Shown here: positions 1-5,742 of the stretch, piece by piece
Layout: each line of letters starts with the position of its first letter
Position numbering within the stretch: position 1 is the first letter of the stretch
Origin: an uncultured Oscillospiraceae bacterium
Lineage (GTDB): Bacteria > Bacillota > Clostridia > Oscillospirales > Oscillospiraceae
Direction: 5' to 3'
Length of the DNA stretch: 12,308 bases
Assembly: GCA_910587285.1 (NCBI GenBank)
Contig: CAJULM010000062.1
Span: forward strand, 1 to 12,308
Notes under the pieces: model-generated
Seen by the model: the letters and a program-made list of their open reading frames with translations, nothing else
Told to the model about the DNA's origin: nothing
Database searches by the model: none
Translations under genes and position numbers: made by a program

Positions 1-138
1 CGGGTGTTGCTCATTGAGGACGGCGGCATCGCCGAGGAGGGCACCCACGAGGAGCTTTTAAAGCAGGGCGGGCGGTATGCCTACCTGTTCGACATCCAGA
101 GCAAGTATTACAAGAAAGGGGCGGTGGAGGATGAATAA
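1..138 (+). CDS. ABC half-transporter, ATP-binding domain, 3' end only
   Basis: This is the last 45 codons of a gene that begins outside the window. The visible residues contain an 'IEDGGIAEEGTHEELL' stretch followed by 'GGRYAYLF'. This is the usual post-H-loop end of the nucleotide-binding domain in exporter-type ABC half-transporters, where the D-G-x-I-x-E-x-G-T-H-x-E-L pattern is nearly invariant. The core motifs (Walker A and B, signature) are outside the window, so substrate and completeness cannot be judged. The stop codon lies inside the start of the next small ORF, and a second ABC half-transporter follows. The two ABC genes are therefore likely co-transcribed and may form a heterodimer. 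The family assignment is firm; the pairing is inferred. Confidence 0.9.
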   Translation, partial: RVLLIEDGGIAEEGTHEELLKQGGRYAYLFDIQSKYYKKGAVEDE

Positions 139-268
139 AGAGCTGGTGTGGCAGATGATAGAGTGCGGGCAGCAGAATGCGGCGGCCTGGGGGAAAATTC
201 CGCCGGAGCTGTTCACCTTCGACAGCCGCTGGGGCGAAAACGGGCAGGGGGGTGCGGACCATGACTGA
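131..268 (+). CDS. Small coupled protein of unknown function (45 aa)
   Basis: I do not recognise this protein. It starts at an ATG that overlaps the upstream ABC stop by 8 nt (ATGAATAA) and ends in an identical kind of 8-nt overlap with the next ABC gene (ATGACTGA). Purine-rich AAAGGGG lies about 9 nt before the ATG. The product starts MNKELVWQMIECGQQNAAAW. It is soluble-looking, with an amphipathic N-terminal half, a 'KIPPELFTFDSRWG' middle and a Gly/Asp-rich end. There is no signal peptide or membrane helix. Tight packing between two ABC half-transporters suggests either a real accessory micro-protein or a translated spacer coupling the two large genes. An in-frame ATG at 77 would lie deep inside the upstream gene and is unlikely. 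Confidence 0.55.
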   Translation: MNKELVWQMIECGQQNAAAWGKIPPELFTFDSRWGENGQGGADHD

Positions 269-2159
269 GAAAAAAGAGCGCCTGTCCTTCCGGCAGGCCA
301 TGGACTACAGCCGCCGGGGTCTTGCCATCTGGTGGAAGGTGAAGCCGGAGCTTTTGGTCTCCGCCGCGGTGCGGTGGACGGCGGACGCCCTGGCCCCCTA
401 CCTGCCCCTGTATTTCACCGCCCGGCTGGTGAACGCCATCGCCGGGGGCGCAGGCGCAGGGGAGGCGTGGTCCACACTGGGGTGGCTGCTGGCTTCCACG
501 GCGGTGGCGGCGACAGTCCGGGCCGCGGTAAAATGCTGGGATGACACCATGCGGTATTCCCACCAGTTTTCGGCCTGGAACCGCATCTTTTTTGACAAGC
601 TGCTGTCCATGGACTTCTGCGATGTGGACGACCCGAAAAACCAGGCCCTGTTCACCCAGATTCAGCAGGCCCGGCAGTGGAACGGCTGGGGGCTGAACAA
701 GCTGTATAGCCTGTTTTCCCAGGCCGTGGGCGCGGCGTTCCGCATTTTGGGGGCGATTGCCCTGTCGGTGAGCCTGTTCACCCTGCCGGTACCGGCGGGC
801 AGCCCCCTGGTTTGGCTGAACAGTTCCTGGTGCCTGGCGGGGATGGGCGCGCTGCTGGTGGGGTCTGTGCTGCTGTCCGGCGCGATGTCCAACCGGGCCA
901 ACCGTTATTGGAGCGAGTACGACGGCGCCCAGGGAAACCGGGGATTCAGCTTCTTCTACTTCATCGCTATGAGTGAGCGGGAGCGGGGCGCCGACATCCG
1001 CACCTACGCCCAGGACAAATTTTTGGAGCAGGCGGGGCGGAGAGATCAGGAGAGCGAGGGCTCCTTCGGACCATGCTCGTCCGTGGGCAGGGCGGGCCGG
1101 GGGCCCATGGGGGCGATGTCCGCTGTGTCTGGGGCGGTGTCCCAGGCGTTTATGGGGGTCATCTACCTGTTCGCCGGGCTGAAGGCATTGGGCGGGGCCT
1201 TCGGGGTGGGCTCCGTTACTCAGTACGTGGGGGCGCTGGCGGGGATGGCCGAGGGGCTCACCGATCTGCTGGTGATTGTGGGCGAGCTGCGGGCCAACGC
1301 CGAATATCTCAAGCTCACCTATGACTTCCTGGATATCCCCAACCGGATGTACCAGGGCAGCCTGACCACGGAAAAGCGCTCTGACCGAAAATACGAGATC
1401 GAGTTCCGGGACGTATCGTTTAAATACCCCGGCACGGACATCTGGGCGCTGCGCCATGTGTCCATGAAGTTCGACGTGGGGGAGCGCTTGGCGGTGGTGG
1501 GGGAGAACGGCTCCGGCAAGACCACCTTTATCAAGCTGCTGTGCCGCTTGTACGACCCCACCGAGGGGGAAATCCTGTTAAACGGCATCAATATCCGCAA
1601 GTATCGCTATGAGGACTATCTGGCTCTGTTCTCCGTGGTGTTCCAGGATTTCAAGCTGCTGTCCCAGCCCCTGGGGCATAACGTGGCCGCCGCCGAGAAC
1701 TACGACCGGCAGTGTGCGGAGGATTGCCTCAATAAAGCGGGCTTCGGCTCCCGCCTGGCCGAGCTGCCCCGCGGCCTGGATACCTGCCTGTACCGGGAAT
1801 TTGAGGACGACGGGGTGGAGGTGTCCGGCGGCGAGGCCCAGAAGATCGCCCTGGCTCGGGTGCTGTATCGGGGCGCGCCATTTATCGTGCTGGACGAGCC
1901 CACGGCGGCCCTGGACCCGGAGGCGGAGGCCGAGGTATACACCAAATTCAACGACATTGTGGAGGACAAAACCGCCATCTATATCAGCCACCGGCTGTCC
2001 TCCTGCCGCTTCTGCGACGAGATTGCCGTGTTCGACCAGGGCCAGGTGGTGCAGAAGGGCGTTCACGACGCGCTGGTGAAGACAGACGGGAAATACCAGG
2101 CGCTGTGGGAGGCGCAGGCGCAGTATTATCAAAAAAGGGCAGGGGAGACAGAAATTTAA
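261..2159 (+). CDS. ABC exporter half-transporter (membrane domain plus ATPase)
   Basis: This 632-aa protein has an N-terminal membrane domain (about residues 1-340, several hydrophobic helices) fused to a nucleotide-binding domain (about 375-632), as in exporter-type half-transporters. The ATPase has Walker A GENGSGKTT (Lys420), Q-loop Gln462, signature VSGGE (521-525), Walker B FIVLDEP with catalytic Glu546, and H-loop His577. All catalytic elements are present. The signature ends in Glu rather than Gln, a common variant in clostridial peptide/lantibiotic-type exporters. I chose the ATG at 261 because it follows GGGG-rich SD sequence and overlaps the preceding small ORF's stop. An ATG at 177 would add 28 low-complexity residues that overlap the small ORF. 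It is likely the partner of the ABC gene ending at 138; the substrate cannot be told. Confidence 0.93.
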   Translation: MTEKKERLSFRQAMDYSRRGLAIWWKVKPELLVSAAVRWTADALAPYLPLYFTARLVNAIAGGAGAGEAWSTLGWLLASTAVAATVRAAVKCWDDTMRYSHQFSAWNRIFFDKLLSMDFCDVDDPKNQALFTQIQQARQWNGWGLNKLYSLFSQAVGAAFRILGAIALSVSLFTLPVPAGSPLVWLNSSWCLAGMGALLVGSVLLSGAMSNRANRYWSEYDGAQGNRGFSFFYFIAMSERERGADIRTYAQDKFLEQAGRRDQESEGSFGPCSSVGRAGRGPMGAMSAVSGAVSQAFMGVIYLFAGLKALGGAFGVGSVTQYVGALAGMAEGLTDLLVIVGELRANAEYLKLTYDFLDIPNRMYQGSLTTEKRSDRKYEIEFRDVSFKYPGTDIWALRHVSMKFDVGERLAVVGENGSGKTTFIKLLCRLYDPTEGEILLNGINIRKYRYEDYLALFSVVFQDFKLLSQPLGHNVAAAENYDRQCAEDCLNKAGFGSRLAELPRGLDTCLYREFEDDGVEVSGGEAQKIALARVLYRGAPFIVLDEPTAALDPEAEAEVYTKFNDIVEDKTAIYISHRLSSCRFCDEIAVFDQGQVVQKGVHDALVKTDGKYQALWEAQAQYYQKRAGETEI

Positions 2160-2164
2160 ATGGG

Positions 2165-2180
2165 CCCGGCCAGGGCCGGG
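2165..2180 (+). other. GC hairpin just after the ABC gene
   Basis: CCCGGC (2165-2170) and GCCGGG (2175-2180) can form a 6-bp GC stem with a CAGG loop six bases after the ABC stop codon. No T-run follows, so it is not a canonical intrinsic terminator. It may be a weak or Rho-assisted stop, or an mRNA 3'-end stabiliser. Confidence 0.4.
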
Positions 2181-2189
2181 AGCCAGGTG

Positions 2190-2219
2190 GAACTGCGTCT
2201 TGCCAACAGGACGCAGTTC
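2190..2219. promoter_or_regulatory. Inverted repeat, probable operator around the -35
   Basis: The arms GAACTGCGTC (2190-2199) and GACGCAGTTC (2210-2219) are perfect 10-bp complements. They flank TTGCCAACAG, which contains the -35 hexamer of the promoter listed here. No T-run follows, so a terminator is unlikely. A dyad that brackets the -35 and reaches almost to the -10 is the geometry expected of a repressor-dimer operator. An RNA hairpin made by read-through from the ABC operon is the alternative. The regulator is not identifiable. Confidence 0.6.
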
Positions 2220-2228
2220 TGCTATAAT
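2200..2228 (+). promoter_or_regulatory. Strong sigma-70/A promoter for the FapA-type gene
   Basis: The -35 TTGCCA (2200-2205, five of six matches to consensus) and a perfect -10 TATAAT (2223-2228) are separated by 17 bp. TG at 2220-2221 makes it an extended -10. Transcription should begin near 2235, leaving a leader of about 40 nt before the next gene. The overlapping inverted repeat suggests that the promoter is regulated. Confidence 0.85.
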
Positions 2229-2275
2229 GGGGGCACAATCAATCATGCCTTGGCTTGGAAGGGAGGCGTCATGCT

Positions 2276-4012
2276 GTGTCGATGAAAGATAAGATTAAGT
2301 CCATCCTATTTGGCACAAGGACGGAAGATACGGTGGATGAGGAACCTCGCGCCCAGCAGGAGCCGGTGGAGGCGGAAGCCTCGAGCGCTGCCGAATTTAT
2401 CCAGGAGGATCCGGCCCTGATTAAGCTGCCTGGAGATCACCATCTCTACCAGCTTTATAATCTGCGCCGGAAGGAGTCGGGCTATCTGCCCGCGCCCCGA
2501 TTATGCTTGGATGAGGACGGCGTGCTTCCCCCGGAGCTGGTTCAGAGGGAGAAAAACCGGCTGCAAGGGGCTCTGCGGAGCGTGTGCAGCTTTCGGCTGA
2601 AATCCACGAAGAATACCGGGAATAAGCGCAAAAAGGATAAGGATGACGAGGGCGAGGAGGAGAAGCCGGCCGGGCTGGATGCGTTTCCGTGGATTTTTGT
2701 CTCCGGCGACCGGCTGTATGCCTGGGTAATGGTGTTTCCGCCTACGGAACAGGGGAAAGAGCTGACCCGCGAGCTGCTGTGGCAGACGCTGGAGGAGCAG
2801 GGGATTACCTATGGCGTGGATGAGCGGGTGGTGGACCGGCTGTCCCACGATGAGAATCGGTATTTCACCCTGTTTTTGATTGCCAAGGGTAAGCGTGCGT
2901 TCGACGGAAAAAACGGCAATATTGTGGACTACTTTCCCCGCGTTGTGGAACGGGTGCTGGAGGTGGATGAGTATGACCAGGTGGACTATACCGCGCTGAA
3001 TCTGATCCATAACGTGAAGGAAGGGCAGGAGATCTGCCGCCTGATCCGTCCCACAGAGGGGGAGCCAGGCCGCACGGTGCTGGATCAGGAGATCCCCGCG
3101 AAAAGCGGAAAAGCTGTTCCGTTGCCCAAGGGGCGAAACACCGATGTGAGCGAGGACGGCGACGCGCTGGTGGCCTCGGTGGCCGGCCATGTGGAGTTCA
3201 CCGGCCGCAGCTTCCAGGTCAAGCCGGTGCTGGACATCGCGGGAGATGTGGATTTTTCCACCGGCAACATCAAGTTCCTTGGAGATGTGAATATTAAGGG
3301 AGACGTGTTGACTGGTTTTACGGTTCGGGCCATGGGCAGCGTCTGGGTAGGCGGTGTGATTGAGGCGGGCAGTACGGTGGAGGCCGGCGGAGACCTTACT
3401 GTGGTGAAGGGAATCCTGGGGGACGGCACCACCACCGTTCGGGCCCATCGGTGCATTTTCTCGAAATACATTGAGAACGCCACCATTTATGCCCGTGAGA
3501 ACCTCCAGACCGACGCCATTATCAACGGCAACATATACTGCGACGGGGATGTGCTGGTCCGTTCCGGCCGGGGTACGATTATGGGTGGACGGGTCTGGGC
3601 GGCCAAAAAGGTGAGCGCCACCGCCGTGGGGTCCAAGTCGGAGTGCCGGACGGCCATCGCGCTGGGCGGCCTGCCCTGCACCAATTTTGAGCGGGAGCAG
3701 GTACAGCGGGAGCTGAAGGAACTGGAGATGGAGATGGAAAAGCTGGAGTGCCAGCTGGATAGCCCGGTGAAGGCCAGCTTGATCAGTAAGGTTCGGGTGA
3801 AGCTGAACACAGCGGAGCTTCGGCTGCAGCAGCTGGAGGAAGACCTTCAGGATATTCAAGAGGAATTGAAGGAGCGGGAGGAAGGCCGGCTGGAATGCGG
3901 CGTGGCCTATGCCGGGACGGAGATTTCTATTGACGACGAAATGATCCGTTTGCGGCGTGAGGAGCACCAGTGCATCGCTAAGATGGTGTGCGGTGAGATT
4001 ATTGTGATGTAA
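2276..4012 (+). CDS. FapA-family (DUF342) polymer-forming beta-helix protein
   Basis: This 578-aa protein has four parts. The acidic N-terminus (1-45) and a charged Lys/Asp/Glu linker (110-132) look disordered. Residues about 137-235 match the FapA N-terminal domain, including an 'FLIAKGKRAFDGKNGNIVDYF' type motif. Residues about 310-460 form Gly/Val/Asp-rich short repeats typical of the DUF342 right-handed beta-helix. Residues about 472-536 are a strongly charged coiled coil. FapA in Vibrio affects polar flagellar assembly; elsewhere DUF342 proteins are poorly characterised cytoplasmic scaffolds. I chose GTG 2276 because GGGAGG ends 9 nt before it. ATG 2282 is possible (15-nt spacing); a TTG at 2255 precedes the SD and is rejected. 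It is probably co-transcribed with the receiver gene 51 nt downstream. Family call is confident, cellular role is not. Confidence 0.9.
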   Translation: MSMKDKIKSILFGTRTEDTVDEEPRAQQEPVEAEASSAAEFIQEDPALIKLPGDHHLYQLYNLRRKESGYLPAPRLCLDEDGVLPPELVQREKNRLQGALRSVCSFRLKSTKNTGNKRKKDKDDEGEEEKPAGLDAFPWIFVSGDRLYAWVMVFPPTEQGKELTRELLWQTLEEQGITYGVDERVVDRLSHDENRYFTLFLIAKGKRAFDGKNGNIVDYFPRVVERVLEVDEYDQVDYTALNLIHNVKEGQEICRLIRPTEGEPGRTVLDQEIPAKSGKAVPLPKGRNTDVSEDGDALVASVAGHVEFTGRSFQVKPVLDIAGDVDFSTGNIKFLGDVNIKGDVLTGFTVRAMGSVWVGGVIEAGSTVEAGGDLTVVKGILGDGTTTVRAHRCIFSKYIENATIYARENLQTDAIINGNIYCDGDVLVRSGRGTIMGGRVWAAKKVSATAVGSKSECRTAIALGGLPCTNFEREQVQRELKELEMEMEKLECQLDSPVKASLISKVRVKLNTAELRLQQLEEDLQDIQEELKEREEGRLECGVAYAGTEISIDDEMIRLRREEHQCIAKMVCGEIIVM

Positions 4013-4013
4013 C

Positions 4014-4029
4014 CCTGCCCAGCGGCAGG
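4014..4029 (+). other. Small hairpin between FapA-type gene and receiver gene
   Basis: CCTGCC (4014-4019) and GGCAGG (4024-4029) can form a 6-bp stem with a 4-nt loop immediately after the stop codon at 4012. No T-run follows. It probably does not end transcription, but could be a processing or stability element that sets different levels for the two cistrons. Confidence 0.4.
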
Positions 4030-4063
4030 TCAGATCAAAGCAAAGAAAAAAGGGGCGGCTTTT

Positions 4064-4426
4064 ATGAAGAAAAGAATCATGGTGGTGGATGACTCCCGAA
4101 TTATGGAGCTCCAGATTCGGAAGCTTCTGGAGGGCACCGACTATGAGGTGGCAGCTTATTGTGAAAATGGCGAGGATGCGATTGCCCGCTATGACGAGGT
4201 TCAGCCGGATGTGGTGACAATGGATATCATCATGCCGGGGATCGATGGGCTGGAGGCGGCTCAGGTCCTCATGTACGAGCATGACGAGGCCAGGATTATC
4301 ATGATTTCCTCTCTGGGAGATGATGAGATGCTTCAGGAGGTTTACGGCATTGGCGCTCAGGGTGTGCTCTTTAAGCCATTGACCCGGGAGGCGCTTTTGG
4401 GAGCGCTGAAAAAGGCGCTGGGTTAG
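4064..4426 (+). CDS. Stand-alone CheY-like receiver domain
   Basis: This 120-aa protein is a complete single receiver domain with no output domain. It has the acidic pair Asp9-Asp10 for Mg2+, phospho-acceptor Asp54 in TMDIIMPG, Ser82 in the switch Thr/Ser position (MISS), and Lys104 followed by Pro (LFKP), so it should be phosphorylatable. Length and motifs match CheY/Spo0F-type proteins, which pass signals by protein contact rather than by DNA binding. The ATG is preceded by AAAGGGG about 8 nt away. It follows the FapA-type gene on the same strand with no promoter or terminator visible between, and a strong terminator closes the unit. No histidine kinase lies in the window, so the phosphodonor is unknown. 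Confidence 0.94.
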   Translation: MKKRIMVVDDSRIMELQIRKLLEGTDYEVAAYCENGEDAIARYDEVQPDVVTMDIIMPGIDGLEAAQVLMYEHDEARIIMISSLGDDEMLQEVYGIGAQGVLFKPLTREALLGALKKALG

Positions 4427-4443
4427 GGAAAACAAGATTACAT

Positions 4444-4485
4444 AAAAAAGCGGCGGAACATCCAACCTGGATGCCCGCCGCTTTT
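4444..4485. terminator. Bidirectional intrinsic terminator with nested hairpin
   Basis: AAAAGCGGCGG (4446-4456) pairs with CCGCCGCTTTT (4475-4485) in an 11-bp stem. The loop itself contains a 6-bp stem, CATCCA (4459-4464) with TGGATG (4468-4473), closed by three bases. T-tracts occur on both strands (TTTT at 4482-4485; AAAAAA at 4444-4449). It lies between converging genes, so it serves both the receiver gene and the leftward GGDEF-like gene. Confidence 0.9.
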
Positions 4486-4488
4486 CTG

Positions 4489-5658
4489 TTAAAAATCCTC
4501 AAACCCAAAGGGTACGCGCTGCTGCCGCTGCTGTTGACGCTGTTGCCGCTGCTGCTGCCGCTTTTTCCGCTGGATATCCTCCTCCGCCTGCTGGAGCAGG
4601 TCGTCTAAGGAGAGCGTGTTGGACGCGCCCTCCACTTCCAGAATGCTGTACTGGAAGCTGCACCGGTGGCCGAATACCTTGCTGTCGTCCCGCTGGAAGG
4701 TGGCGAGAATCTCGTCCATTTTCCGCTCGATGAGGTGTTTGACGTTGCCGGTGAGCATCAGGCAGAAATGGTCGTCTTCAATTCGGACAAAGGTGTCGCT
4801 GCTGCGGAAGTGCTTTCGGACAATTTCCACGAAATTCTGGATATAGGTATCCCCCACCTTGCGGCCATGGGTGTTGTTGATCTCGGCCACGCCCTCCAGG
4901 TCCAGGTAACACAGGGTGATGTCCAGATGTTCTTGCAGCACCAGCCCCATAAACTCCTGTAGGAACAGGTGGTTGCGCACGCCGGTGTCCATATCCTGAT
5001 AGACATCGTCGCTGAGGTGGCGTGCGTTCATCTTTTCTGCGGTGACATCCATGACAATGTGGACGCAGGAGGGCCGCTCCTCCCACTCGATGCGGAAGGA
5101 GATGATGCGGTAGCAGCGGTGCTTGCTCTCCTCCTCCTGCTCCCAGACGCGATATCGTTCGGAATCGTCCCATTCCAAGAGCATGGACTGGATGGGGAGG
5201 CGGTGCTGACAGCTGTCGCAGTAGACGTTGGACTCGGCACTGCCGTGGGCTCCCTTGTTGCAGTGGACGATCTCCCGGGTTTCTCGGTCAATCACCAATA
5301 GCCACTCGTCCCGCTGGCTCAGCAGCTCCACCAGCATCTCGGTGTAGCCCTCAATGATTTCGGCCCGCCGGCGGGCCAGCTGAATCTCCCGCTTCAGCTG
5401 CTCCTCCCGTTCCTGCAGCTGCCGGGTCATGGCCTGAAAGGTCTCCTGGAAGGAGGCCAGCGCGTTCCCCAAAGGACGGCAGGGGTGGCTGAGCCGGTCC
5501 ACGTTCAGGCGGGCCTGCCCCGCGCCGCGCAGGATATCCTCCAGGTACTGGCTCAGCTGCTGGCAGCTCTCGTCAATGGTCATCTGTGGTCCCCCCGCCA
5601 GGGGATATGCCGGCGAATCGCGCTCCGGCAGGTTCATTTTGTTGTTTTCCTGCTCCAT
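4489..5658 (-). CDS. PAS-like plus degenerate GGDEF protein with Q/R tail
   Basis: This 389-aa cytoplasmic protein has a coiled-coil-rich N-terminus (about 30-105), a PAS-like region (about 115-205, including CDSC at 147-150 and ending MDVTAEK) and a GGDEF-like domain (about 220-360). The usual D-x-L-T-G-L-x-N-R entry appears as MDTGVRN. The first metal Asp is kept (Asp253 in YLDLE), but GGDEF itself reads EDDHF (294-298). Both glycines and the Glu are lost, so diguanylate cyclase activity is unlikely; a GTP- or c-di-GMP-sensing or scaffold role is possible. The C-terminus is a Gln/Arg tail. ATG 5658 has GGAAGG 12 nt upstream; ATG at residue 8 is an alternative. It has its own promoter but could also be read through from the ABC operon. 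Confidence 0.82.
   Translation of the reverse strand: MEQENNKMNLPERDSPAYPLAGGPQMTIDESCQQLSQYLEDILRGAGQARLNVDRLSHPCRPLGNALASFQETFQAMTRQLQEREEQLKREIQLARRRAEIIEGYTEMLVELLSQRDEWLLVIDRETREIVHCNKGAHGSAESNVYCDSCQHRLPIQSMLLEWDDSERYRVWEQEEESKHRCYRIISFRIEWEERPSCVHIVMDVTAEKMNARHLSDDVYQDMDTGVRNHLFLQEFMGLVLQEHLDITLCYLDLEGVAEINNTHGRKVGDTYIQNFVEIVRKHFRSSDTFVRIEDDHFCLMLTGNVKHLIERKMDEILATFQRDDSKVFGHRCSFQYSILEVEGASNTLSLDDLLQQAEEDIQRKKRQQQRQQRQQQRQQRVPFGFEDF
4516..4560 (-). repeat. Coding repeat giving an Arg/Gln heptad tail
   Basis: Residues 367-381 of the GGDEF-like protein read RQQQRQQ twice and a final R. The two 21-nt units differ at three silent positions, so this is a diverged direct duplication within the gene. 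It is rich in CAG/CGG codons and could vary in copy number by slippage. Confidence 0.75.
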
Positions 5659-5709
5659 TTGGTCACATATCCTTCCGTTCTTGCTGCACCTTAATATGTG
5701 CTCTATTAT

Positions 5710-5738
5710 ATTGTATCACGCTTTTTATAGAAGTTCAA
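5710..5738 (-). promoter_or_regulatory. Promoter of the GGDEF-like gene
   Basis: On the - strand, TTGAAC (5738-5733) and TACAAT (5715-5710) are spaced by 17 bp in an AT-rich pocket of otherwise GC-rich DNA. An overlapping TATAAT (5710-5705) would need a 22-bp spacer and is less likely. The start would be near 5703, giving a leader of about 45 nt. Confidence 0.65.
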
Positions 5739-5742
5739 TAGC

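Noticed and set aside
177..260. ATG at 177 as start of the ABC half-transporter
   Set aside because: It would add 28 Arg/Ser/Gly-rich residues out of frame with the small ORF. The ATG at 261 has better SD placement and an overlap typical of coupled genes.
213..1457. - strand open frame of 414 codons opposite the first complete ABC gene
   Set aside because: It has no domain motifs and is biased in composition; the + strand encodes a clear ABC transporter.
2190..2219. Inverted repeat as an intrinsic terminator of the ABC operon
   Set aside because: No T-run follows on the + strand; instead a perfect extended -10 follows at the right distance from a -35 in the loop.
2501..4465. Long - strand open frame (654 codons) opposite the FapA-type and receiver genes
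   Set aside because: It is a shadow of high-GC coding DNA: no family motif, low-complexity His/Leu/Gln composition, and it crosses two well-supported + strand genes and the terminator.
4516..4560. CRISPR-like or microsatellite repeat
   Set aside because: The repeat is in frame within a coding region, without spacers, and gives a regular Arg/Gln tail.
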